A stretch of 64,000 bases of DNA from Coprobacter fastidiosus (lineage in GTDB: Bacteria > Bacteroidota > Bacteroidia > Bacteroidales > Coprobacteraceae). This document shows positions 9,301 to 16,765 of the stretch, piece by piece (position 1 is the stretch's first letter; each line of letters opens with the position of its first letter). The DNA is taken from assembly GCF_030296935.1 (NCBI RefSeq), contig NZ_AP028032.1:1674001-1738000 (forward strand). Reading direction: 5' to 3'. The translations under genes were made by a program, and so were the position numbers. Under the pieces are notes generated by a model. It worked only from the letters and a program-made list of their open reading frames with translations, did no database searches and was not told the origin of the DNA.

Positions 9301-10360
9301 AGGGTCTATTCAAAGGTATATGTCTTGTAAACTCTATTCCTCTTTGAGGACAGTAATTTACTCCCCCCAAATTAGTCCCGATCCATATACCGTTTTCTCT
9401 GTCCCGATAAATTCGTCCGATCTGATTATCAGATAATGAATAAGAACACATCGGATCATTATAGATATGTGATATTTTGTTTTTTAATTCGTTAATAACA
9501 TAAACGCCCGACTGAGTTCCCACCCATAATTCATCGTCAAAACAAGCTACATCACGAATAATCTTATAATGTACTTCAGGAGCATTGACGTCTGTTAAAG
9601 TATTTTTTCGCTTATTCAGTTTTCTCAACTTTCCTTCATGTATTCCGATTACCAACTCATCGCCGTAATCACACATTTTGTAAATATTCTCTCCGAACAA
9701 GGTTTCACCGGAATTATCACCCAAATATTGGGTAAATTTGTCATTCTCCCTATTATAAAGGTAAACACCCTTACCATTTGTCCCTACCCATAATCGTCCG
9801 CTTCGATCTACACAGAGACATTGAGGATTACCTTGATCGGGAAGTTTAGGATCTCCGAAAGGATAATGCACCAACCCGTCACTATCATAGCGGAATAAAC
9901 CTTGATTAGGTAAAACAATCCAGATATTTCCGTCGGCATCTTCCCTTATATCCGACACCCAATCTTTCATTTTTATTCCGCTCTTTGTCGAGTCATTGAC
10001 AAAAGTAAAAGTCTCATAAACCGGATTGAAAATAAAGATTCCCTTATCCGTACCTATCCAAAGATGTTTATTTTTATCTTCATAAAGCGACGAAATATTA
10101 TTGTTTCGTTTGTTAGCTATAGAATCGTAACAATCAAATACCTGAATGGAATTTCCATCGAATCGGTTCAATTTATTCCGGGTTCCAAACCACATAAAGC
10201 CTTCGCTATCTTGTAATATAGCTTTAATATCGGTCTGTGAAAGTCCATCGTGACCGTTTATGATGGTAAAATAATATTTAAACGAATAATCCTGAGCCTG
10301 CAAGGTAATCAGACTTAACAAACCAATTATTCCTAAAAGATACCTCTTCATGGTATTCAT
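6365..10360 (-). CDS. Hybrid two-component system sensor/regulator (HTCS)
   Basis: A one-protein signalling system typical of Bacteroidales PULs. From the N-terminus: signal sequence (ending ITLQAQ), a periplasmic sensor of many regulator-propeller repeats (WFGTRN, WIGTDKG, WVGTNGKG and similar, about residues 40-690), a Y_Y_Y domain (about 700-775), one membrane helix (LAYVIYCILAVLIFYLWF), a histidine kinase with THIAHEIRTP (His about 840) and an ATPase domain with SSSGIGLSLARSL, a receiver with VVSDIIMPEMDG (Asp about 1128) and EKP, and an AraC-type HTH at the C-terminus. An in-frame ATG at 10411 would add 17 residues, but it lies upstream of the likely -7 box, so 10360 (MNTMKR) or 10351 (MKRYLL) is the start. 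It is divergent from the GH2 gene and probably activates the PUL on binding an oligosaccharide. Confidence 0.96.
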   Translation of the reverse strand: MNTMKRYLLGIIGLLSLITLQAQDYSFKYYFTIINGHDGLSQTDIKAILQDSEGFMWFGTRNKLNRFDGNSIQVFDCYDSIANKRNNNISSLYEDKNKHLWIGTDKGIFIFNPVYETFTFVNDSTKSGIKMKDWVSDIREDADGNIWIVLPNQGLFRYDSDGLVHYPFGDPKLPDQGNPQCLCVDRSGRLWVGTNGKGVYLYNRENDKFTQYLGDNSGETLFGENIYKMCDYGDELVIGIHEGKLRKLNKRKNTLTDVNAPEVHYKIIRDVACFDDELWVGTQSGVYVINELKNKISHIYNDPMCSYSLSDNQIGRIYRDRENGIWIGTNLGGVNYCPQRGIEFTRHIPLNRPYTISSKRVRELVEDEEGNIWVGTEDAGINIFDPHTGAFKKIGRDVGPKSVCEKSLALLADKNYIWAGSFKNGLDMIDRRNFSVRHYSGEQLGLNEASIYALCEDRKGKIWIGNAWGVYVGDKKTMTFTRLPQFGLSYIFDIIEDSDGYIWVATMGNGVYKYNPEDRKIKHYMHREGDDVSLSSNSVSNIKETSSGEIWFSTDRGGVCRYNKTEDNFTTFSEKQGLPDDTAYKILEDKNRNLWFGTNKGLVKFDPETGQSEVFTSDNGLPGDQFNYKSAFVSSSGIFYFGSSEGLISFDPYQMQKNSCIPSVFITKLLIGNKEVTPRSENSPLQKSILYTDKITLNYDQASIGFEFVTLSYVSPSANVYAYKMDNIDDDWVYTRDNHNVSYANIPPGKYTFRVKGANNDGLWNESGAVVEITVLPPWWKSPLAYVIYCILAVLIFYLWFRWYKSRSEIKSAEKQQLFESEKEKELYSSKIDFFTHIAHEIRTPVTLINGPLESMLEMNITDPEIKKNLQIMSRNTSELLALINQLLDFRKMDGNQMQMNFVSLNVVDILKDEYQRFEAMALSENRHMELILPEFDIYVLADRSSLIKILNNLFSNAIRYSDDKIIIKVEPGEPDFKIVFLNDGQLVPAELREKIFDPFYQMKKDANALSSSGIGLSLARSLSELHHGSLILEERDGMNCFVLRLPVAQNVEKSDTLSLNEDFLPEDSVIDDEKQNTEVVLIVEDNVELLHFMVDKLKQQFIVEQAQNGVEALKILEEKNIDLVVSDIIMPEMDGFELCRNIKSNIEFCHIPVVLLTAKNDLDSKIEGLKMGADVYIEKPFSFQYLLAQLTSLFDNRKREKEAFMRKPFLPVTSMGMSKADEELMNKLIGIIEDNITDPNFGVERLSEIVFMSRSSLHRKIKVIAGTSPADFIRLIRLKKATELIIDGRHRIGEICFLVGINSPSYFIKLFQKQFGMTPKEFEKQQRQSS

Positions 10361-10375
10361 AAATTTTGCTTTTCG

Positions 10376-10383
10376 CAAATGTA
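10376..10383 (-). promoter_or_regulatory. Candidate -7 box (TACATTTG) for the HTCS gene
   Basis: A perfect TAnnTTTG match on the minus strand, 15 nt upstream of ATG 10360. Transcription would start near 10370, which excludes the longer ATG at 10411. A second match, TATGTTTG, is at 10396-10403. Confidence 0.5.
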
Positions 10384-10524
10384 TATATAAAAAAACAAAC
10401 ATATATTCCAAAAAATAACAATCTGGTCGAAATTACAATATCTCAAACGCCTCATTACGGTATAAATGAAACAAATCTTTCAAAAATTGACACTCCTATT
10501 ACAAGAACACTTATCGATTCACTC

Positions 10525-10532
10525 TATATTTG
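10525..10532 (+). promoter_or_regulatory. Candidate -7 box (TATATTTG) for the GH2-GH92-GH125 operon
   Basis: TATATTTG lies 25 nt upstream of the ATG at 10558 in the 197-bp divergent region shared with the HTCS gene. No good -33 TTTG was found at the usual spacing, which fits a promoter that needs an activator. Confidence 0.5.
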
Positions 10533-10557
10533 TAATATAATTTAAATATTGAATACC

Positions 10558-12558
10558 ATGCTTAAATACAGGTTATCTTTATTCTTATTTACATTTTTAA
10601 TTATTCAATCATCCGCTCAACTCAGAGATCGGATTTCCCTATCGGGAGAGTGGCAATTTTTTAAAGGCGACACCGAGACTTCATCTCAAGTCGAACATGT
10701 AACTGTCCCACATAGCTGGAATGCACAAGACGGGACAACGGCAGATTATTATCGAGGCAAAGGAACCTATCGATATAACTTCGATTTGCCTAAAAACACG
10801 AAAAAAAAACGTGTATTCCTTAGATTCGAAGCGGTCAGCCAAGAAGCGGATGTATTCCTGAACGGACAATATCTCGGTAATCACAAAGGGGCTTTCAATG
10901 CCTTCTGCTTCGAAATCACCCCATATCTTAAAAAGAAGGACAACGAGCTGATCGTTAAGGCCAATAATATTCTCAACCCCGATATAGCACCTCTATCCGG
11001 AGATTTTACTATATTCGGAGGCATATATCGTCCCGTATCTCTTCTCATTCTTCCTCAAACATGTATAACACCGCTTGATTACGCCTCATCGGGGATTTAT
11101 ATAAAACAGACAGAAATACAGGATCATAAAGCAACCATAGATATTACCACAAAAATCGATGGGGATATATCCGGGAATAAAAAACTGCGACTCCGCACGT
11201 CTGTTTTCGATCCGACCGGTAAACTCGTAACAACCTCAGAGAACGAAGAAATCAGAGCTTCGGAAAACACGGTAGCTATCGATCAAAGAATATATTTAGA
11301 CAACCCTATTTTATGGAACGGGAAAGCGGCTCCAAACCAATATCGTTTCTTCTGTGAGTTACTACAAGGGAAAAAAGTCATTGATACCTTATCGGTGTAT
11401 ACAGGACTACGTTATTTTAAGGTCGATCCCCAAAAAGGATTTTTCCTGAACGGGAAATCTTACCAGATAAGAGGGGTAAACCGCCATCAAGACCGACCCG
11501 GAAAAGGTTGGGCGATCAGTGAAAAAGATCACCAAGAAGATATGCAACTCATCAAAGAAATAGGAGCAAACGGAGTAAGACTTGCACATTATCCCCACTC
11601 CGATTACTTTTATTCTCTATGTGATAAAGAAGGTTTGTTGGTTTGGGCCGAAATACCTTTTATAGGAAATGGAACTGAATCGACTGCATTTGAAGAAAAT
11701 CTGAAACAACAATTGACCGAACTCATTCGCCAAAACTTCAATCACCCTTCGATATTCTGCTGGAGTCTTTTCAACGAATTGGTAAAAGGGAATCCAGAAA
11801 AACTGGTTGCAGAGCTGAACGATCTCGCACACAAAGAAGATCCGACCCGCCTTACCGTAGCAGCGGCTAACATTGAAGGACGTCCCGAAAATAAAATTAC
11901 CGATATTATGGCATTCAATACCTATCCGGGGTGGTATTGGGCAGAACCTGAGACAATGGGACCATCGATCGATTGGAAAAAAGATGAAAAAAGAGGCGTT
12001 TGCATCAGTGAATACGGAGCTGGAGCAAGCATCAAGCATCATCAACAGCGAATGAAGAAAGCTCCGAAATGTGAAGGGGATTTTCATCCCGAAGAATGGC
12101 AAGCGATCGTTCATGAAGGGAATTATAAAGAAATCGATAAAAGAGACTTCGTTTGGGGTTCTTTTGTTTGGAACATGTTCGACTTCGCCAGTGGCGGACG
12201 GAAAGAAGGGGATACTTATGGTATGAATGACAAAGGATTAGTTACATACGACCGAAAGACTCCGAAAGATGCATTTTATTTTTATAAAGCAAACTGGTCG
12301 GAAAAACCGGTCCTACATATTACGAGCAAACGTCATATCGAACGGACAGAACCGGAAACCGATATAAAAATATACTCGAACTGTTCAGATATCACTCTAT
12401 ACGTAAACGGGATGAAATATGCTGGAAATAGCGGAGATCACAATATCTTTATCTGGAAAAACATCCGATTACAACCCGGGAAAAATAAAATCCGCGTAAC
12501 CGGGACATTCAATAAAGAAACCATAACAGACCAATGTGAATGGATCTTGAAAAACTGA
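10558..12558 (+). CDS. Glycoside hydrolase family 2 enzyme (beta-galactosidase type)
   Basis: 666 residues from ATG 10558; a TTG three codons earlier is also open but less likely. A signal peptide (ending QSSAQ) precedes the GH2 jelly roll (GEWQFFKGD, VPHSWNAQDG, YRGKGTYRY, FLRFEAVSQEADVFLNG), an Ig-like domain and a TIM barrel. The barrel contains RGVNRHQDRPG, the acid/base motif WSLFNEL (E407) and the nucleophile motif CISEYGAG (E485), so the enzyme should be active. At this length it lacks the long C-terminal additions of the other GH2 proteins here. GH2 includes beta-galactosidases, beta-mannosidases and beta-glucuronidases, and specificity is not decided by what is visible. It is the first gene of an apparent operon with GH92 and GH125. 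Confidence 0.93.
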   Translation: MLKYRLSLFLFTFLIIQSSAQLRDRISLSGEWQFFKGDTETSSQVEHVTVPHSWNAQDGTTADYYRGKGTYRYNFDLPKNTKKKRVFLRFEAVSQEADVFLNGQYLGNHKGAFNAFCFEITPYLKKKDNELIVKANNILNPDIAPLSGDFTIFGGIYRPVSLLILPQTCITPLDYASSGIYIKQTEIQDHKATIDITTKIDGDISGNKKLRLRTSVFDPTGKLVTTSENEEIRASENTVAIDQRIYLDNPILWNGKAAPNQYRFFCELLQGKKVIDTLSVYTGLRYFKVDPQKGFFLNGKSYQIRGVNRHQDRPGKGWAISEKDHQEDMQLIKEIGANGVRLAHYPHSDYFYSLCDKEGLLVWAEIPFIGNGTESTAFEENLKQQLTELIRQNFNHPSIFCWSLFNELVKGNPEKLVAELNDLAHKEDPTRLTVAAANIEGRPENKITDIMAFNTYPGWYWAEPETMGPSIDWKKDEKRGVCISEYGAGASIKHHQQRMKKAPKCEGDFHPEEWQAIVHEGNYKEIDKRDFVWGSFVWNMFDFASGGRKEGDTYGMNDKGLVTYDRKTPKDAFYFYKANWSEKPVLHITSKRHIERTEPETDIKIYSNCSDITLYVNGMKYAGNSGDHNIFIWKNIRLQPGKNKIRVTGTFNKETITDQCEWILKN

Positions 12559-12590
12559 AATTCTCAATATTAATAATCAAACACAACAAC

Positions 12591-14840
12591 ATGAAGAAGA
12601 CATCTTTCCTTATTCTGCTTTCGCTATCGGTTTCTTTCTTTTGCTCAGGAAAGAAAAGTGCAGTTGATTATGTCAATCCGATGATTGGAACTGCACTGAA
12701 AGGAGAAGGCGGAACATCTCCATTTGTCGGCACACCTTTCGCCATGACTAAATTTATGCCGCAAACCCGCGAAAACAAAATGGGGACCATGGCTTACGTT
12801 TATGATGATAAATCTATCATGGGATTTTTGGCATCCCACCAACCGACCGTATGGATGGGAGATTACGGCTACGTCTCTTTGATGCCGCAAATAGGAGAAA
12901 AAATAAAAGTATTGCCAGAAGATAGACAGATAATTTTCGACCATAAGCAGGAAAAAGCAACACCTTATTACTATTCTGTAAACCTGCCTTCAGAAAATAA
13001 AAAGAATATCAAGGCCGAAATAAGCGCTGCAAGTCGCTGTGCTTTATTCCGTTTTACATTTCCTAAAAGTAATAATGCCCGTCTGATCATACAAGGAATC
13101 AATCTGAATCCAAAACTCAATGATTGGTGCAATGATTACGGACCACGACTGCAAAAAATAAAAGGATGGATCAAAATCGACCCTGATAAAAACGAAATTG
13201 TCGGCTATAATCCCGATCGGCAGGCTGCGCAAATCGGTCCTGAACTACCGAATTTCAAAGGCTATTTTATCATTCGCTTCAACAAAAAAATACAAAATTT
13301 CGGAACATGGAGCGAATCTGAGATTTTTAAAGGGAAAACAGAACAAACCGGAACTCGAATGGGTGCATACGTAGAATTTGCCACCGCTAATAAGGAACAA
13401 GTCTTAGCACAAATTTCTACATCGTTTATCAGTTTAGAACAAGCCCGTATCAACATGGAGAAAGAGTTACCCGACTGGGATTTCGATCGGCTTTGCCAAA
13501 TGACAAAACAGGCTTGGAACGATAAACTTTCGAAGATAGAAGTCTCCGGCATCGAAGATAATGATAAAAGTATTTTCTACACTGCATTATACCATTGTTA
13601 CTTATTTCCTCGTGAATTTTCGGAATATGGTAAATACTACAGTGCTTTCGATGACAAAGTACACGAAGGAATTTCCTACAATGACTATTCGCTATGGGAT
13701 ACATTTCGTGCATTTCATCCGCTTATGACATTGCTGGAACCTGAATTGACAGGCAATTGGATTACCGGACTTCTGCAAATGTATAAAGAAGGCGGATGGA
13801 TGCCAATGTGGCCGAATCCTTCATATACGAACATTATGATAGGAACACATGCCGATGCCCTTATTGCAGACGCATATATGAAAGGAATACGTAATTATGA
13901 TACCGATCTGGCTTATGAAGCTATGCGAAAAAACGCTATGGTTCCACCAGACTGCGATACACAAAGGCGCTATGGAGACCGTGACCGATGGACCTCTTTC
14001 GAGGCAAGAGCAGGTGCCAGTTTTTATCACACAATCGGATATGTACCCGACGATAAAACAGCCGAATCGGTATCTCGTACATTAGAATATGCTTACGATG
14101 ATTGGTGTATCGCACAAGTAGCAAAAGAAATGGGTAAAATGGATGATTATAAATCCCTCATGCAATGGTCTCAAAACTACAAAAACATCTATAATGCAGA
14201 AAAAGGGTTTATGCTCCCCCGCAAATATAACGGAGAATGGATCGATCTGGATGATCATAATCGACACGGATTTACCGAAGGATCAAAATGGACTTATCTG
14301 TTTTGTGTTCTTCAAGATATTCCCGGAATGATCGAAATGATGGGCGGAAAAGATGCGTTTGTAGCGAAACTCGACCGAAACTTCAATGAAGACCACTACC
14401 GTCACGATAATGAACCGGGACATCACTATATTTATTTATATAATTATTGCGGACAGCCTTGGAAAACACAAGAATTAATACGCAAACATACCCGTATCAA
14501 TTATCGTAATACCCCCGACGGAGTAAATGGGAATGATGACTGCGGACAAATGTCGGCATGGTATATTTTCTCAGTTATGGGATTCTATCCTGTAACACCC
14601 GGAAGCAACGAGTTTGCGATAGGAGCGCCGCAGTTCCCTGAAACCCGGATAACTTTGAACGTAAACGGGAAAAATAAAACATTAACGATAAAAGCGGAAA
14701 ATCTTTCGGAAAAGAATAAATATATTCGTGAAATATTTATTGACAACAAACAGTTGAACCGACCATTCATCAACTATTTTGATTTAATCAATGCCGAAAC
14801 AATACGATTCGTTATGACCGATAAGCCATCGAATTTATAA
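12591..14840 (+). CDS. GH92 alpha-mannosidase
   Basis: GH92 enzymes are calcium-dependent, inverting exo-alpha-mannosidases. The hallmarks are VDYVNPMIGT at the N-terminus, GGTSPFVGTPFAMT, the HDNEPGHH motif whose E608 matches the catalytic acid, and GNDDCGQMSAWYIFS with the general-base region (Asp 649/650). The conserved GFYPVTPGS follows. An upstream in-frame ATG at 12540 overlaps the GH2 gene and gives an unlikely N-terminus. ATG 12591 gives MKKTSFLILL, a proper signal sequence, and a 749-residue protein 32 bp after GH2. A Cys near the end of the hydrophobic stretch (SFFCSG) could be lipidated, although the lipobox is not canonical. With GH125 next to it, it probably trims alpha-linked mannose. 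Confidence 0.95.
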   Translation: MKKTSFLILLSLSVSFFCSGKKSAVDYVNPMIGTALKGEGGTSPFVGTPFAMTKFMPQTRENKMGTMAYVYDDKSIMGFLASHQPTVWMGDYGYVSLMPQIGEKIKVLPEDRQIIFDHKQEKATPYYYSVNLPSENKKNIKAEISAASRCALFRFTFPKSNNARLIIQGINLNPKLNDWCNDYGPRLQKIKGWIKIDPDKNEIVGYNPDRQAAQIGPELPNFKGYFIIRFNKKIQNFGTWSESEIFKGKTEQTGTRMGAYVEFATANKEQVLAQISTSFISLEQARINMEKELPDWDFDRLCQMTKQAWNDKLSKIEVSGIEDNDKSIFYTALYHCYLFPREFSEYGKYYSAFDDKVHEGISYNDYSLWDTFRAFHPLMTLLEPELTGNWITGLLQMYKEGGWMPMWPNPSYTNIMIGTHADALIADAYMKGIRNYDTDLAYEAMRKNAMVPPDCDTQRRYGDRDRWTSFEARAGASFYHTIGYVPDDKTAESVSRTLEYAYDDWCIAQVAKEMGKMDDYKSLMQWSQNYKNIYNAEKGFMLPRKYNGEWIDLDDHNRHGFTEGSKWTYLFCVLQDIPGMIEMMGGKDAFVAKLDRNFNEDHYRHDNEPGHHYIYLYNYCGQPWKTQELIRKHTRINYRNTPDGVNGNDDCGQMSAWYIFSVMGFYPVTPGSNEFAIGAPQFPETRITLNVNGKNKTLTIKAENLSEKNKYIREIFIDNKQLNRPFINYFDLINAETIRFVMTDKPSNL

Positions 14841-14859
14841 ACACTCTAAAAATAACATT

Positions 14860-16311
14860 ATGATAAAAACAAAAAAAATATTGGGTTTAAGCTTATTCTT
14901 GTCGACATTTTATTTATCTGAAGTTCAAGCCGAATCCCCTGCGTATGCCGTACAAGATAACACAACGGTATATCAATCTAAACGTCCAGATTCCCGATTG
15001 TTCGTTTCACAAACCGTAGATAACGAAATCGACAGAGTCAGTAAAATGCTGAAAAACAAAAAACTGGCATGGATGTTCTCTAACTGCCTGCCAAATACGC
15101 TCGACACGACTATACATTACAGAACTCAGGATGGAGAAGACGACACCTTTGTATATACCGGCGACATACATGCCATGTGGTTGAGAGACTCTGGCGCTCA
15201 AGTATGGCCTTATCTTCGATTCGCCCAACAAGACAAAAAGCTGCAAAAGATGCTGAAAGGTGTAATCCGACGACAAATTAAATGTATTCTCTTCGATCCT
15301 TATGCCAATGCTTTTAACGATGGGCCTACAGGAGGGTATTGGATGAGCGACAATACAAAAATGAAACCAGAGTTACATGAACGCAAATGGGAGATAGATT
15401 CTCTATGCTATCCGATACGATTGGCATACGAATACTGGAAAGTAACAGGAGATACATCTGTTTTTGATGATAAATGGGTTAAAGCCGTTACTTCTATTTT
15501 ACAAACATTCAAAGAACAACAGCGGAAAAACGGACTCGGTCCGTACTCATTCATGAGAAAAACCGAAAGAGCTTCTGATACGATGCTCAACGGAGGATAC
15601 GGACATCCGGTAAAACCGGTCGGACTGATCGCTTCGGCTTTTCGTCCTTCAGATGACGCAACGACATTCTTATTCCTCGTGCCTTCTAACTTTTTCGCGG
15701 TAACCTCATTAAAAAAAGCGGCAGAAATACTTGAAAAAGTAAACGGAGAGAAACAACTGGCAGATCAATGTAAAGATCTGGCAAAAGAGGTTAGTGACGC
15801 TTTAAAGAAATATGCCGTTCATAAACATCCCAAATACGGAAAAATATACGCTTTCGAAGTGGATGGTTTCGGTAACCAACTACTTATGGACGATGCGAAT
15901 GTCCCCAGTTTGTTGGCAATGGCTTATTTAGGAGATGTCGATATAAAAGACCCGATCTACCAAAATACACGCAGGTTTGTATGGAGCGAAGATAATCCAT
16001 ATTTTTTCAAAGGTAAAGCCGGTGAAGGAATCGGAGGACCGCATATCGGATATAATATGATCTGGCCTATGAGCATTATGATGAAAGCTTTTACAAGTCG
16101 AGACGATAAAGAAATAAAAGAATGTATCATTCAATTGCTAAAGACCGATGCAAATACCGGATTTATGCACGAATCTTTTCATAAAGATAATCCATCCGAT
16201 TATACCCGTTCATGGTTTGCTTGGCAAAATTCTCTATTCGGAGAACTTATTCTCAAATTAATCGATGACGGAAAGATTGATTTATTAAACAGTATTCCCG
16301 AAATCAGCTAA
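14860..16311 (+). CDS. GH125 exo-alpha-1,6-mannosidase
   Basis: 483 residues with a signal peptide (ending near EVQA). GH125 signatures are RPDSRLF, FSNCLPNTLDTT, GDIHAMWLRDSGAQVWPY (an (alpha/alpha)6 barrel active-site stretch), GGYWMSDN, MDDANVPSLLAM, GPHIGYNMIWPMS and the C-terminal MHESFHKDNP...RSWFAWQNSLFGE. Characterised members remove non-reducing alpha-1,6-mannose and often act together with GH92 on N-glycans or yeast mannan. The gene starts 19 bp after GH92 and is followed by a strong terminator, so GH2-GH92-GH125 is probably one transcript. Confidence 0.95.
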   Translation: MIKTKKILGLSLFLSTFYLSEVQAESPAYAVQDNTTVYQSKRPDSRLFVSQTVDNEIDRVSKMLKNKKLAWMFSNCLPNTLDTTIHYRTQDGEDDTFVYTGDIHAMWLRDSGAQVWPYLRFAQQDKKLQKMLKGVIRRQIKCILFDPYANAFNDGPTGGYWMSDNTKMKPELHERKWEIDSLCYPIRLAYEYWKVTGDTSVFDDKWVKAVTSILQTFKEQQRKNGLGPYSFMRKTERASDTMLNGGYGHPVKPVGLIASAFRPSDDATTFLFLVPSNFFAVTSLKKAAEILEKVNGEKQLADQCKDLAKEVSDALKKYAVHKHPKYGKIYAFEVDGFGNQLLMDDANVPSLLAMAYLGDVDIKDPIYQNTRRFVWSEDNPYFFKGKAGEGIGGPHIGYNMIWPMSIMMKAFTSRDDKEIKECIIQLLKTDANTGFMHESFHKDNPSDYTRSWFAWQNSLFGELILKLIDDGKIDLLNSIPEIS

Positions 16312-16319
16312 AACTCTCA

Positions 16320-16352
16320 TTAAAAGCGGACTTATCTTTTGTCCGCTTTTAA
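16320..16352 (+). terminator. Terminator after GH125
   Basis: A perfect 12-bp stem (TTAAAAGCGGAC pairing with GTCCGCTTTTAA) with a 9-nt loop starts 8 nt after the GH125 stop. The A/T-rich outer stem supplies a U tract. It separates the first plus-strand operon from the next. Confidence 0.9.
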
Positions 16353-16424
16353 TTTATCCGTCAATTTGAACGAAATTTTCTATTTTTTGAACAACATGTA
16401 CAATAAAAAGCTGATAAAATAGAA

Positions 16425-16432
16425 TATATTTG
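16425..16432 (+). promoter_or_regulatory. Candidate -7 box (TATATTTG)
   Basis: A perfect TAnnTTTG match. If used, it would give a leader of about 325 nt before the GH36-like gene that contains both copies of the direct repeat. No -33 element was found at normal spacing. Confidence 0.4.
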
Positions 16433-16491
16433 TGACGTGTTAGTTGTAATAATATCTGATATGAAAATTAGATACGAGAGGTGGAAATGTG

Positions 16492-16649
16492 TCTGATTAG
16501 ACGTTCGTTTAAATAGACAACAAAAGGGACAGATTGATAATTTTTCTATGCTGCTTAATAATATCTATTTAATATGAAATCAGGTTCTAAAAAGAGAGAG
16601 GATTTTTTTATTCGATTAAACGAACGTTTTCTTGGACAGCGAAAGGGAC
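16492..16649 (+). repeat. Pair of degenerate 39-bp direct repeats with inverted cores
   Basis: The copies are at 16492-16530 and 16611-16649, 119 bp apart, with 28 of 39 positions matching without gaps. Best-conserved parts are GATTA, ACGwwCGTTT and the final ACArCrAAAGGGAC. The first copy contains ACGTTCGTTTAA (16501-16512) and the second region contains its exact reverse complement TTAAACGAACGT (16616-16627), so the pair can also fold into a 12-bp stem. Possible roles are regulator-binding sites or alternative RNA structures in the leader. Confidence 0.6.
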
Positions 16650-16702
16650 TTCTATTTTTCGAAATACCTGAATCTAACCCCAATTTTTCTGTATTTACTT
16701 AG
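16574..16702 (+). CDS. Possible 42-codon leader ORF
   Basis: An ATG-to-TAG frame encodes a basic peptide beginning MKSGSKKREDFF and containing LGQRKG. It overlaps the second direct-repeat copy. No family is recognised and no ribosome-binding signal is visible. It may be a chance ORF or the remains of a degraded gene. Confidence 0.15.
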   Translation: MKSGSKKREDFFIRLNERFLGQRKGLLFFEIPESNPNFSVFT

Positions 16703-16765
16703 TTTTCATATCTGCATTCAATACAAGATATTCGTACCTTAAGAAATTTCTAATAAAATATAATA

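Larger units (their letters stand above)
16353..16765 (+). other. Long noncoding leader before the GH36/SusC/SusD operon
   Basis: 413 bases between the GH125 terminator and the GH36-like gene. It holds a -7 box candidate (16425), a degenerate 39-bp direct repeat (16492 and 16611) and a possible 42-codon ORF. This is far more upstream sequence than other genes here have and is the likely control region of the SusC/SusD transcript. Confidence 0.6.

Noticed and set aside
10361..10411. Longer start for the HTCS gene
   Set aside because: ATG 10411 lies upstream of the likely -7 box, and the extra residues would displace the signal sequence.
11617..12114. 165-codon minus-strand ORF in the GH2 gene
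   Set aside because: Shadow of the GH2 coding frame; no domain, no promoter.
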